From the NCBI GenBank assembly GCA_003148945.1, contig QGGY01000008.1:1-64000 (forward strand): a stretch of DNA of 64,000 bases, in the 5' to 3' direction. The stretch is from Murimonas intestini (lineage in GTDB: Bacteria; Bacillota; Clostridia; Lachnospirales; Lachnospiraceae). The notes under the pieces are model-generated. The model did not search any database. It was not told the DNA's origin and saw only the letters and a list, made by a program, of their open reading frames with translations. Positions within the stretch are counted from its first letter, which is position 1. Each line of letters begins with the position of its first letter. The position numbers and the translations under genes were made by a program. Positions 51,564-60,427 of this stretch are shown here, piece after piece.

Positions 51564-52655
51564 TCACTCCTCCTGTTCCTTTTCCATTATAATGGAAACC
51601 GGGAACCCCACACGGAAAACAGTTCCTTTCCCTTCCGTGCTCTTCACCGTAATCGTTCCTCCGCTCATCTGCAATACACGGAGGATTAACGACAGTCCCA
51701 ACCCGTTTCCTTCCATTGCATGGGAAGTATCCCCCTGATAAAACTTATCAAACATCCGCTTCATAGTCTGTTCCGACATACCACATCCGGTATCAGATAC
51801 CTCCACCGTAGTATATTCCTGGTCAGAATACTGGCGTATGCTCACCGTACCGCCTGCATCCGTAAATTTGAACGCATTGGACAAAAGATTATTCCATACC
51901 AGTCCTATTAGCTCCCTGTCCGCCTCCACATAAGCACACTCTTCCATATCCGCTTCAAATTCAATCCCTTTCTTTTCCCAGACTGCCTCAAACCCTATGG
52001 CACACTCGGCCAACTGGCCGCACAGGTCATACCTCTCGGGCTTCGGCTGTATCTTCTGACTTTCCAGCTTATTGAGTTTTAGAACATTAAAGATCAAGGA
52101 GGACAGGCGTTTTGTACTTTCCAGTATGGCATCCGCATACTCCTGCTGTACAGCGTCCAGTTCCGTTCCCTGCAATAGCTGCACATAATTATTAATAGCA
52201 GAAAGCGGCGTTTTCATTTCGTGGGACACATTTGCTGCGAAATCATTCTTCAGCGTTTCAATAGAACCAAGCTCCGCCACCATTTTATTAAAATCCATAT
52301 ACAGGGTATCAATATAATCCATATCATTTGGGGCGTGGCGGAGCGGGAGGTATACAGAGAAATCTCCCTCCGCGACCTTCTTCGCGGCAATGCTCAGCCT
52401 GCGGATCGGGCGCTCCACCGTCATGTACTTATACAGATTGAGCGCAGACAGGATCGCCGCCGAAACTACAACACAGTAAATAAAATACCATTTCACATAA
52501 GGCCCTGAATCGTCCCGAATCAAATGGATACCCCCGTACAAAACAGTGGGCAGCAGCATCAAAGTACCCACAGTAAAAAACAATGCCAGATAAATGGGGA
52601 GCTTAAAATAGCTCCGGGATATTCTTGGGTCTGTTGTTTTCCCCCCCTGTTTCAT
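51564..52655 (-). CDS. Sensor histidine kinase (HisKA type)
   Basis: A 363-residue two-helix membrane kinase with a very short extracellular part: helices 'PIYLALFFTVGTLMLLPTVL' and 'WYFIYCVVVSAAILSALNLY', HAMP, H-box 'NVSHEMKTPLSAINNYV', N-box 'LLSNAFKFTDAGG' and G boxes 'VSDTGCGMS' and 'GNGLGLSLILRV'. The short sensor resembles envelope-stress or intramembrane-sensing kinases. Its start overlaps the response regulator gene by 4 bases. Confidence 0.93.
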   Translation of the reverse strand: MKQGGKTTDPRISRSYFKLPIYLALFFTVGTLMLLPTVLYGGIHLIRDDSGPYVKWYFIYCVVVSAAILSALNLYKYMTVERPIRRLSIAAKKVAEGDFSVYLPLRHAPNDMDYIDTLYMDFNKMVAELGSIETLKNDFAANVSHEMKTPLSAINNYVQLLQGTELDAVQQEYADAILESTKRLSSLIFNVLKLNKLESQKIQPKPERYDLCGQLAECAIGFEAVWEKKGIEFEADMEECAYVEADRELIGLVWNNLLSNAFKFTDAGGTVSIRQYSDQEYTTVEVSDTGCGMSEQTMKRMFDKFYQGDTSHAMEGNGLGLSLILRVLQMSGGTITVKSTEGKGTVFRVGFPVSIIMEKEQEE

Positions 52656-53323
52656 AGGATCACCGCCTTATATCCCAGGCCGCGGATTGTCTTGATCTGT
52701 ATGTTCTTACAAACAGAAAACTTATCCCTCAGCTTTGTCACATAAACGTCCACCGCACGGAGACCGGTGTCACTTTCTATACCCCAGAACTCATCCAGAA
52801 GCTGCGCTCTGGAAAAGGTATGGTTTGGATAAGACAGCAGCTTAAACATAATATTAAATTCACGCACCGTGACGAAAATCTCCTCATCGTCGTACATGAC
52901 CATCATGGCGTCCGCGTCCAAGATCAATTCACCCACCACCAGCCTCCGGCTTTCCTCAATATTTGCACGCCGAAGAAGCGCCCTGACTCGCATCAGAAGT
53001 TCACTCATATCTATAGGCTTAACCATATAGTCATCAATCCCCATATCAAAGCCTTTCTGCTTTGATGCCATATCGTCTCTGGCGCTCATGAATAAAATTG
53101 GAATCCGTTTGTTGAGCCTGCGGACATTCTCCGCAAACGCAAACCCGTCCGTCCCTGGCATCATGATGTCAGAAATGATCAGGTCATACAGCGCACCATA
53201 CATTTCTTCATAGGCACGATCCACCGACAGCATGCCTTTCGCCTGATATCCGCTGTTGTTCAGATAAGCACAGACACTCTGCGTTAATTTTGCGTCATCA
53301 TCTACCACAAGTATAGAAATCAT
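52652..53323 (-). CDS. OmpR-family response regulator
   Basis: A 223-residue regulator: receiver with phospho-acceptor Asp in 'YDLIISDIMMPGTDGF' and lysine in 'DDYMVKPIDMSEL', then a winged-helix domain ('FNIMFKLLSYPNHTFSRAQL', 'DVYVTKLRDKF', 'IKTIRGLGYKAVI'). The start at 53323 follows GGAAGAGAAAG. Cognate kinase is the next gene. Confidence 0.94.
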   Translation of the reverse strand: MISILVVDDDAKLTQSVCAYLNNSGYQAKGMLSVDRAYEEMYGALYDLIISDIMMPGTDGFAFAENVRRLNKRIPILFMSARDDMASKQKGFDMGIDDYMVKPIDMSELLMRVRALLRRANIEESRRLVVGELILDADAMMVMYDDEEIFVTVREFNIMFKLLSYPNHTFSRAQLLDEFWGIESDTGLRAVDVYVTKLRDKFSVCKNIQIKTIRGLGYKAVIL

Positions 53324-53502
53324 CTTTCTCTTCCTTTCTTTCCAGACAGGCATTTTTCTGCGCCCCCATTTTCACAATCCGCCAGAAGGGAACGGCTGTC
53401 AGACTCATCATAGTTTTCCCTGACCGCACTGCTGATCTCCGTTATTTCTTTTTTCCCTGAACTCAGCCAATGTAAACCCACCTATAGTTCCCTCCTGTAT
53501 GA

Positions 53503-54513
53503 TTAAAACCGGATTGTCACATTCAGTGCATGATCCCTATCCGACGCTGTCTGGATTGCCTTGTCAATCTCATCAATCGAAAATTCATGGGTAATGACAG
53601 ATTCCAGATTCCATTTCCTGCTTGCCATCATATCCATCACATCCTTTACATCTTCGGGAAAATATCCGCCGGAACCAATGATGCTTTTCTGTGCGTAAGT
53701 CATATGGAGCAAGTCAAGCTGACGCATCGAATTGTTCACTGCCACGGACACAAAGCGGCTCCCTATTTTCCCATGCGCCATAAAATCCTCCAGAATACTC
53801 TCATGGCCTGCGGCATCCAGAAAGATGTCCGCATCCGCAGTATCACCCATAAGAGCCGGCGCCGTTTCAAAATATTCCTCTGCTTTTTCCCACACGGATT
53901 CTTTTGCTGTATTGCAGGCAGCAAAACCGAGTTCCCCCGCAATATGCAGCCGGTAATCCGATAAGTCACAAATCATTACCTGCTCCACTCCAAAGTATTT
54001 AAGAGCAACTGCCGCAGCCAGACCAATGGTCCCGCAGCCAAACACAACTGCCTTTTCTCCCGGCTTCGGCTGTCCCCGCCTGGCTGCCCTGCATCCCACC
54101 GTAAAAGGTTCAATCAGGCAGGCCAGCCGGTCTGAAATCTGTTCCGGCACATCATACAGGGAGTAATTCTTTTTCGCCTGCGGCACAAGGATATATTCTG
54201 AAAATCCGCCAATAGTTCCCGCCCGACTGGTGTCATTTTTGACATAACGGGGATATGGATAAACTCTTTCCCCTATCTGAAATTCCGTCACATTTTTACC
54301 AACTGCCACAACCCTGGATACTGTCTCGTGACCAAATTCCGCTCCAACAGCAATCCTGTGTCCTGTATTCGCTCCATGCTGATAGACCGCCACATCTGTT
54401 CCGCAAATACTGGAATAAATATTCTTGATCAAAACATCATTTTCCCCGCATTCCGGCAGGGGAAGTTCTCTCACCTCTATCTGCTCTTTTCCTAAATAAA
54501 TTGCTGCTTTCAT
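53503..54513 (-). CDS. Zinc-dependent alcohol/polyol dehydrogenase
   Basis: A 336-residue medium-chain dehydrogenase. Catalytic zinc ligands are in 'SSICGTDVAVYQHG', 'GAEFGHETVSRV' and 'LIEPFTVGCRAA'; the nucleotide site is 'VVFGCGTIGLAAAVAL'. The four-cysteine structural zinc loop is missing. Closest in outline to sorbitol/threonine dehydrogenase-like enzymes; substrate unknown. The ATG follows GGAGG. It is monocistronic, divergent from the TetR fragment. Confidence 0.88.
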   Translation of the reverse strand: MKAAIYLGKEQIEVRELPLPECGENDVLIKNIYSSICGTDVAVYQHGANTGHRIAVGAEFGHETVSRVVAVGKNVTEFQIGERVYPYPRYVKNDTSRAGTIGGFSEYILVPQAKKNYSLYDVPEQISDRLACLIEPFTVGCRAARRGQPKPGEKAVVFGCGTIGLAAAVALKYFGVEQVMICDLSDYRLHIAGELGFAACNTAKESVWEKAEEYFETAPALMGDTADADIFLDAAGHESILEDFMAHGKIGSRFVSVAVNNSMRQLDLLHMTYAQKSIIGSGGYFPEDVKDVMDMMASRKWNLESVITHEFSIDEIDKAIQTASDRDHALNVTIRF

Positions 54514-54735
54514 CTTTATTATTCCTCCGTATCAGTACAATTCTATCTGAGAATATCATCTGTTCGTTTTTATTCTGTTTGTATTTTGTTTTAGAATTAT
54601 TAAAATTAATGCAACCTCGCTCTTTTTTCCAACACACGTTGCTTTTATACCTGGATTATATAAAGATTTTATCAGCAGCCGTCGCAGGGTTCAATCATCA
54701 ATACAGCAATTCGTGTTGGAATAAAGGAGATTTTT

Positions 54736-54861
54736 ATGAATACAAAGAATAACCAAGGATTTGGTGATATGGATAAGAAATTGAAAGCTAAGACGCTGGA
54801 GCTTTTAGAAACAACTGATTTTGAAAAAATTATCGTAAAGTCCTTATGTGAAACTGCCCCC
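54736..54861 (+). pseudogene. Truncated TetR-family regulator
   Basis: About 42 codons starting 'MNTKNNQGFGDMDKKLKAKT' and continuing 'LLETTDFEKIIVKSLCETA', the first helices of a TetR DNA-binding domain. The frame then runs into sequence that belongs to the 3' end of the radical SAM gene on the other strand, so the recognition helix and the whole ligand domain are gone. A deletion probably joined it to the end of that gene. It may once have regulated the radical SAM operon. Confidence 0.65.
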
Positions 54862-54903
54862 TTTAAAATCCCGCAGCCTAGTCCTCTCTCTGCTCCTTGT
54901 ACC

Positions 54904-56292
54904 CTATGGAAAAATGATTCTGTTGTCTGTTCCGCACTTTCCACAGGCCATACATCTATTGGACTCAGACCATAATCTTTCTGCCACCGGTTTCCATTTT
55001 GCGGCAGTAAGCACACATTTATCAGAAAACTCTTTTGCGGTCTCCAGATTTTGGTAATCTGTGCTTACAGCACCGCTCTTTTCTACAATTTCTGTCAATC
55101 GGCCTGGATTGTCCAGTACCGGACATGGGCGAAGCATGTTGTCATTCCACGGCTGGTTGTCATGGTATCCCATGAATAAGGGTGAGCGGTAAGCCTCTAA
55201 TAATGTCTTTTCCCGGATATTGGAATCAGAATAATGGATGAAGGCACAGGGTTCAATATCTCCGTTAGCATTAATATGACAGTAGCTCCTTCCACCGGCA
55301 ATGCAGCCGCCAACATATTCGCCGTCATTCCAGAAATCAACCGTAAATATTGGCTTCGTATGACGGTACTCACGGATCTTGTGATACATCATCTCACGCT
55401 GCTTAGCTGTAGCCATCAGTTCAGGTACCGCTCCTTTTCCAACCGGCATATAGGTGAAGAACCATGCAAATTTAGCTCCCAGTTCGATCATATAATCAAA
55501 ATATTCTTCGCTGCCGATCACTTCTGCATTATTGCTTGTATAGCAGCAGGAAATTCCAAAAGGGAGTTTTTTCTTTTTTAAGATTGACATAGCATTTAAA
55601 ATTTTTTCATAAGTTCCCTCACCGCGTCTTCCATCTGTCGCCTCTTCAAATCCTTCAATGCTGATGGCCGGCATGAAATTCTGCACGCGGAGCATCTCGT
55701 CAGCAAAGGCTTCATCGATCAGGGTTCCATTGGTAAATGTGGAGAACACACAGTCCTGATGTTCCTCACATAACCGGACAATGTCTTTTTTCCGCACCAG
55801 CGGTTCCCCTCCCGTAAAAAGATACACATAAGTTCCAAGTTCAACCCCCTGGTTTACAATATCATCCATTTCTTCATAGGTCAGGTTCATATGATTACCA
55901 TACTCGGCAGCCCAGCATCCGGTACATTTCAGATTGCAGGCACTTGTGGGATCAAGTAAAATTGCCCAGGGCACATTACAGTTATATTTTTCCTTGTTTT
56001 CTTTCTGTCTTTGGTACCCCAGCAGACAACCGTTGATGATCAGGTTTTCAAACAGTCTATTCCGAACTCCGGCATCAATATCAGACCACAGGCTCATGAC
56101 CAGCTTATACCAGTTGCCTTTTTTGTTCCCCATAACTTTATGGATTGCTTCTCTTTCTGATTTCAAAGTATTTTTTCTATCAAATTTGTCAAACCATGCC
56201 AGCAATTTGAGCATATTTTTTTCTGGGTCTTTGTCAAGATATCCAAGCGCCGTTTTCAAAGCCAGCGCTTCCACATTTTCTTTTATTGGCAT
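54904..56292 (-). CDS. Radical SAM protein with C-terminal Cys motifs, peptide-linked
   Basis: A 462-residue radical SAM enzyme. An N-terminal helical region of about 105 residues precedes the barrel; the SAM cluster motif is Cys119-x3-Cys123-x2-Cys126 ('TSACNLKCTGCWAAEYG'), with the SAM-binding 'YLFTGGEPLVRKKD'. C-terminal cysteines in 'VGGCIAGGRSYCHINANGD', 'IEPCAF', 'LRPCPV' and 'RCMACGKCGTDN' suggest auxiliary Fe-S clusters as in SPASM-type peptide-modifying enzymes. The start at 56292 follows AGAGGAC. It lies 85 bases after a 28-residue peptide gene on the same strand. I recall close relatives across clostridia but no assigned reaction. Confidence 0.88.
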   Translation of the reverse strand: MPIKENVEALALKTALGYLDKDPEKNMLKLLAWFDKFDRKNTLKSEREAIHKVMGNKKGNWYKLVMSLWSDIDAGVRNRLFENLIINGCLLGYQRQKENKEKYNCNVPWAILLDPTSACNLKCTGCWAAEYGNHMNLTYEEMDDIVNQGVELGTYVYLFTGGEPLVRKKDIVRLCEEHQDCVFSTFTNGTLIDEAFADEMLRVQNFMPAISIEGFEEATDGRRGEGTYEKILNAMSILKKKKLPFGISCCYTSNNAEVIGSEEYFDYMIELGAKFAWFFTYMPVGKGAVPELMATAKQREMMYHKIREYRHTKPIFTVDFWNDGEYVGGCIAGGRSYCHINANGDIEPCAFIHYSDSNIREKTLLEAYRSPLFMGYHDNQPWNDNMLRPCPVLDNPGRLTEIVEKSGAVSTDYQNLETAKEFSDKCVLTAAKWKPVAERLWSESNRCMACGKCGTDNRIIFP

Positions 56293-56377
56293 TCTTTTGT
56301 CCTCTTTTCTTTTATTATCTTTAGCAAAAGAGACTTCTGAACATTCTGCCCAAAGCCCCTGTGCATTGTTTGTTTTC

Positions 56378-56464
56378 TTATTTTTTATTTTTCTTCTTAA
56401 CAACAGCGGCAATAGCGCCTGCTGCTACAGCTACTACAGCTACAACTACGACTTTAAAAGCCAT
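56378..56464 (-). CDS. 28-residue hydrophobic peptide upstream of the radical SAM gene
   Basis: A short gene with a strong AAAGGAGG site 8 bases before its ATG. It encodes 'MAFKVVVVAVVAVAAG', then 'AIAAVV' and a 'KKKNKK' tail: one membrane-length hydrophobic stretch rich in Val/Ala with a basic end. There is no cysteine, serine or aromatic residue past Phe3, so only aliphatic or lysine carbons could be modified. It is co-directional with the radical SAM gene and probably in one transcript. It is similar to the 25-residue peptide at 50155-50232. It could be a substrate, a membrane anchor for the enzyme or a leader peptide. Confidence 0.7.
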   Translation of the reverse strand: MAFKVVVVAVVAVAAGAIAAVVKKKNKK

Positions 56465-56652
56465 ATCTCATTCCTCCTTTGTTTGATATGTGGTCATTGA
56501 CACGGTACTTCAACAACAATGCCATCATACGCCTTGATTATTTAAAAATCGATTCAATTTTGTTTGAGAAAAATTAATATCTCACTTACAGCAAACAAAC
56601 CACTGTAATTGTAATGCCTGCCATGACCCGCAAAGACCACAAAATCCCTTTA

Positions 56653-57507
56653 TTAAGTCACTATCCCGCCAACTCCAAATGCACCAGGTCCTGCATGTGT
56701 CGAAATAACACAGCCTGTTTGAACCCACCGGACATTTGAATACCCGTTTTCTCCCAAAAATTGTCCGGCTCTTCTCAACGTATCTTTTGACAGTCCTTCT
56801 GAATACAACAGGTAGATATCTTCTTTTCCAAATTGATTATTTTTCAGCACATCTTCTAACAGCCTTAAACAAACCGTTCTCATTCGCCCTCTATATTTTT
56901 TTGTAGAAACTAAATATCCATTTTTTATTTCAATCATAGGTTTTAAATGTAAAATATTAGCGCCAATATATTGGGCATTGCTCACCCTTCCTCCTGCAAG
57001 AAGGTAGTCCAGGTTTTCCGGTATAAAATACATCCGGGCATTTTCTATCCACTTATGAATGGCTCCCACCAATTCATCCAATAATATGTTTGGGTGGGCT
57101 TCCAAATATTTTGCTGCCTTTATTACAAGATTGCCCTGACCTGCACTTACCGCTTTTGTATCTATATGGGTAATGCCTGAAATACCCTCACTTCCAATGA
57201 TTGCATTTTGCCATGTTGCGGTTGTCACCGCCGAATAACACAGATGAAGGATTTTACAATCTGGATTCTGTTGCTTGATCTTCAAATATGCCTCTCGGTA
57301 TTCCTGCGGATTTGTTCCACTCGTAGATGGAATCTGTCTGGTTTGTTTATAATATTCAAAGATTTCTTTTTGCGGAAAGGCACCATCATTCAGATTTCGT
57401 TCCCCCAAAGCCACATGCATCGGTACAATATGTATTTTCAGTTCTCTAACCGTTTTTGCAGGTATATCAGCTCCACTTTCTGTTAAAATAATAATTTTTC
57501 TTTGCAT
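56653..57507 (-). CDS. DegV family fatty-acid-binding protein
   Basis: A 284-residue DegV (FakB-like) protein, which binds a fatty acid for phosphorylation by a fatty acid kinase. Typical motifs: 'KIIILTESGADIP' at the start, 'TSGTNPQEYREAY' around the conserved TS, and the histidine in 'VISTHAGPGAFGVGG' at the end. ATG 57507 has GGAG 7 bases upstream; the TTG at 57513 is poor. It follows a membrane-protein gene by about 60 bases. Confidence 0.9.
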   Translation of the reverse strand: MQRKIIILTESGADIPAKTVRELKIHIVPMHVALGERNLNDGAFPQKEIFEYYKQTRQIPSTSGTNPQEYREAYLKIKQQNPDCKILHLCYSAVTTATWQNAIIGSEGISGITHIDTKAVSAGQGNLVIKAAKYLEAHPNILLDELVGAIHKWIENARMYFIPENLDYLLAGGRVSNAQYIGANILHLKPMIEIKNGYLVSTKKYRGRMRTVCLRLLEDVLKNNQFGKEDIYLLYSEGLSKDTLRRAGQFLGENGYSNVRWVQTGCVISTHAGPGAFGVGGIVT

Positions 57508-57568
57508 CGTCAAACTCCATTCTTAATGTTTATATACTCAGCCTGGCACTTTCTGCATGTTTACATCG

Positions 57569-58138
57569 TTATTTTCCCCCTATAATAGATACCCCCATTC
57601 CGAGATTCGGGGATTGTAATGCAACAACTACATCTACACAAAAAATAGTTATCAGCAGCACAGCAAATACAACTTTCACACAAGGATTAATACGCTCTAA
57701 TCGAGCACGCATCCATGGCTCAATGAGATATACAGCGAGCATGCCGGCAATTCCAAACATCAATAACCCTCCAACATAAATACGTCCATGAAGATTTAGG
57801 AACTTAGAACTATAATCCCACCACCTTGCGTTGAAGATTAACTCTAGTACGTAAGAAGTGACATATTCCAAAAGACCACAAATTACTATGTTTCCAATAA
57901 AAAGGAAAATAGGATATTTTTTCAATTTATGTCCAAACAGTACAAGTAGTATAAATCCGAACCCATAAATTGGAACCCATGGGCCATGCAAAACGCCTCG
58001 AAGATTCAAAACAATCTCAATCCAGGAGACATTAACATGGGAGCCTTTAAATGCAATCATCTCTAGTAACCAGCCTATTATGCCTCCTGTAAAAAATAAA
58101 ATTGTCCAATAACAGGTATTGTTCATGATTTTTTTCAT
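57569..58138 (-). CDS. Multi-pass membrane protein (putative ABC transporter type IV family)
   Basis: A 189-residue membrane protein with about five helices ('WTILFFTGGIIGWLLEMIAF', 'VPIYGFGFILLVLFG', 'IFLFIGNIVICGLLEYVTSY', 'VGGLLMFGIAGMLAVYLIEP', 'VKVVFAVLLITIFCVDVVVA'). The conserved 'GxxGWLLEM', 'LRGVLHGPWVPIYG' and 'WWDYS' segments fit the family annotated as putative ABC-transporter type IV (Pfam PF06541, from memory). Despite the name there is no ATPase nearby and the true function is unknown. Confidence 0.82.
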   Translation of the reverse strand: MKKIMNNTCYWTILFFTGGIIGWLLEMIAFKGSHVNVSWIEIVLNLRGVLHGPWVPIYGFGFILLVLFGHKLKKYPIFLFIGNIVICGLLEYVTSYVLELIFNARWWDYSSKFLNLHGRIYVGGLLMFGIAGMLAVYLIEPWMRARLERINPCVKVVFAVLLITIFCVDVVVALQSPNLGMGVSIIGGK

Positions 58139-58419
58139 TTTGTATCCATCCTTCTTTTGTAGTTCTGTAAGAAGAATAACATTTTATTGTTTTCATTTTA
58201 CTTGTGTTATGTTTATGTATTATTAATTACTACAATAATGAGAAAAAATAGTCTGAATTGGTTACAAAAAATTATGCCTTAAGGAGAAGGAGGACATGTT
58301 AATAGAAGGATCGAACAAAAGATAAATTAAATTAGGAAAGTAGAGAGGTGAGTTCAAGTGAAGGTGAATTAGAATTTCTGGCTGGCCACAAAATATCCTG
58401 CGTTTTTTTCGTCAGAACT
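58139..58419. other. Intergenic region with decayed coding sequence
   Basis: AT-rich flank carrying the ribosome site of the upstream minus-strand gene. From about 58340 on the plus strand, short frames interrupted by stops look like the degraded beginning of the AraC-type gene that follows. Confidence 0.4.
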
Positions 58420-58935
58420 TAGATGATAATTCCCAAAAAAACAAAGATTATATAGATTTTATATTAAAGGACAGATCTATCCAAGATTTAGAGGCTGCAA
58501 ATATATGGAATCAGATTAAAATCGAGATGTCTGAAAGACAGTCGGGTTTCGAACTTTTTATTAACATTTATCGCTTTGAACCAAAAAGCCTTGGTCTGCT
58601 TTCTGATAAGAACATTACAGACGAAGTAATCTATTACATAAATGCCCAGAAAAAGGAGAATAACGAGGGAAGAAGTGGCAGAAATTCTGTCCTATAATGG
58701 AGATTATATTAACCGGGTGTTTAAAAAGCAGACAGGCAGATCAATTCTGAACTATTGTCAGACTGTGTGTATGGAAGAAGCCGCCCGACTGCTTTCTACT
58801 ACTACGTTAGATGTGCAGACAATTATTAAACAGCTAAGATACGAAAATCGTACACACTTTAACAGGCTGTTTAAAGAATATTTTCAAATGACACCTGGAG
58901 AGTATAGGGTACGTCATAGGAAAGCAATGAAATAA
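58420..58935 (+). pseudogene. Frameshifted AraC-type regulator
   Basis: Two overlapping plus-strand frames make one gene. The first reads 'NLDDNSQKNKDYIDFILKD' through 'DKNITDEVIYYINAQKK'. At the A run near 58652-58656 the sense passes to the next frame, 'RRITREEVAEILSYNGDYIN', which ends in a normal AraC domain ('TIIKQLRYENRTHFNRLFKE', 'MTPGEYR'). A one-base indel in the A run would explain it. Only the 97-residue DNA-binding part remains open on its own from the ATG at 58642. Confidence 0.7.
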
Positions 58936-58942
58936 TCAGAAT

Positions 58943-58978
58943 AGGGGGGCGGTTAATTCTAGTTTTAACCTCCCCCCT
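58943..58978. terminator. Bidirectional terminator-like hairpin
   Basis: AGGGGGG-GGTTAA pairs with TTAACC-CCCCCCT across an 8-base loop with one mismatch. It lies between converging genes (AraC pseudogene and aldo/keto reductase). T-runs are weak on both sides. Confidence 0.6.
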
Positions 58979-59010
58979 GTCTGAGACTATCTATTTCCCG
59001 ACTGCCCCTT
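58975..59010. repeat. 36-bp 3'-end repeat, copy 2
   Basis: 34 of 36 bases identical to 50101-50136. As in copy 1, it sits between a minus-strand stop codon (59042) and a hairpin. Confidence 0.8.
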
Positions 59011-59041
59011 TTATATCTGTTTATTTTGTTAATATTCCGTC

Positions 59042-60169
59042 TTAATCTGCTTTGAATATCTCAGCTATTTTCACCATATTCTCGCTGATCTTGATACTCT
59101 GCGGACAGACCTTCTCACATTTCCTGCATTTCCTGCACGCATCGGCTTTTATTTCCAGAGTCTCATAGAGCTTTTTGGCCTCTTCCACCCCCTTAGATGC
59201 AGTCTGGTTATATGCCTCAAACGTCTTTGGAATATTGATTCCTGCCGGACACGGCATACAATATTCACATTTTGTACAGGATACAAGAGCCATGGTGTCG
59301 TAGACCTTCTTAGCCTCAGCCAGCATATCCAGGTCTTTTTCCGTAAGCATGCCCACCGATGAACGGGATGCATAGACCAAATTATCTTCTGTCTGCTGCA
59401 TATTGCTCATACCGCTGAGCAGAAGGCTGACCTCCGGCCTGTTCCACAGGAAGTCCAGAGCCCATTCTGCCGGCTCCTTCTCTTTTCCAAGCATCTTTCT
59501 CACATTATCTGTGGGATTTGCCAGTTTTCCGCCGAGAAGCGGCTCCATAATAACAAGTCCGAGTCCGCGCTTTCCTGCTTCCTCCAGACCTTTTATGGTT
59601 GCCTGGTGATCCACATCAATATAGTTCATCTGTATCTGACAGAAATCCCATCCGTCAAATCCGTCCAGGATTTTCATGAATATATCCATCTCATCGTGGA
59701 ACGAAAATCCTATGTGGCGGATCTTCCCTTCTTCCTTTGCCTTTACAGCCTTGTCCAGCAGATTATACTTCAGGACAGTGTCTTCCCAACGCTCATTATT
59801 CAACGCATGGAGCAGATAAAAATCTATGTACTCTGTGTCCAGCTTCTTCAGCTGCTCGTCCAGTGTCCTGTCAAAATCTTCTTCACTTTTATACATCCAG
59901 ACAGGCGCTTTTGTGGCCAGATATACTTTTTCCCTGTAACCGTCCTGCAGCGCCCTGCCTACCACGATCTCACTCATTCCGTCATGATACGGATAAGCAG
60001 TGTCAATATAATTAACCCCCTCATCGATGGCACGGCGCACCATGCTTACCGCCAGCTCTTCATCAATATGGTCCTTGCCGTTTTCATCCTTTACTGTTGG
60101 AAAACGCATGCAGCCAAATCCCAGAGCAGACACTTCAAGTCCTGTTTTCCCAAATCTTCTGTACTCCAT
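59042..60169 (-). CDS. Aldo/keto reductase with C-terminal 4Fe-4S domain
   Basis: A 375-residue AKR. The barrel carries 'MEYRRFGKTGLEVSALGFGC' at the start, the active-site Asp/Tyr in 'GVNYIDTAYPYHDG' and the lysine in 'VYLATKAPVW'. The C-terminus adds a ferredoxin-type domain with cysteines in 'VSCTKCEYCMPCPAGI' and 'ACRKCRKCEKVCPQSI', expected to hold Fe-S clusters. This ferredoxin-AKR type is common in anaerobes and reduces small carbonyls. The start at 60169 follows AAGGAGG. Its promoter overlaps a perfect palindrome. Confidence 0.92.
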   Translation of the reverse strand: MEYRRFGKTGLEVSALGFGCMRFPTVKDENGKDHIDEELAVSMVRRAIDEGVNYIDTAYPYHDGMSEIVVGRALQDGYREKVYLATKAPVWMYKSEEDFDRTLDEQLKKLDTEYIDFYLLHALNNERWEDTVLKYNLLDKAVKAKEEGKIRHIGFSFHDEMDIFMKILDGFDGWDFCQIQMNYIDVDHQATIKGLEEAGKRGLGLVIMEPLLGGKLANPTDNVRKMLGKEKEPAEWALDFLWNRPEVSLLLSGMSNMQQTEDNLVYASRSSVGMLTEKDLDMLAEAKKVYDTMALVSCTKCEYCMPCPAGINIPKTFEAYNQTASKGVEEAKKLYETLEIKADACRKCRKCEKVCPQSIKISENMVKIAEIFKAD

Positions 60170-60252
60170 AAATTTACCTCCTTGATTGATACCACTGCAA
60201 CCCTTCATTATCTTCACTGTCACAATGATTTTTTCTATATTGGCAACTGTTC

Positions 60253-60302
60253 TGTAACTTCACAGTTACATTAATTGTATTCTTTCTTACACATATATGC
60301 AA
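60253..60302 (-). promoter_or_regulatory. Promoter and operator of the aldo/keto reductase gene
   Basis: Minus strand: TTGCAT (60297-60302), 17-base spacer, TACAAT (60274-60279). Just downstream is the perfect palindrome TGTAACT-TCAC-AGTTACA (60253-60270), placed where a repressor would block the start site. The ArsR-type regulator encoded upstream is a candidate ligand. Confidence 0.75.
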
Positions 60303-60369
60303 GCTGAAAATATATATATGCATAGAAAAAGGTTACAGTTCCGCAAGATGTTTATGTGCTAAATGCGCA

Positions 60370-60394
60370 AAAAAAGACAGGAATATATCCTGTC
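60370..60394 (-). terminator. Terminator of the ArsR-type gene
   Basis: Minus strand: 7-bp stem GACAGGA / TCCTGTC, 5-base loop, then seven T residues. Confidence 0.85.
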
Positions 60395-60427
60395 TCAATT
60401 ATTTCAATCGCCCGGCATTTGTCTGCT

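Noticed and set aside
54672-55016. 114-codon minus-strand frame beside the TetR fragment
   Set aside because: It overlaps the radical SAM 3' end and the TetR fragment in other frames and has no supporting signal.
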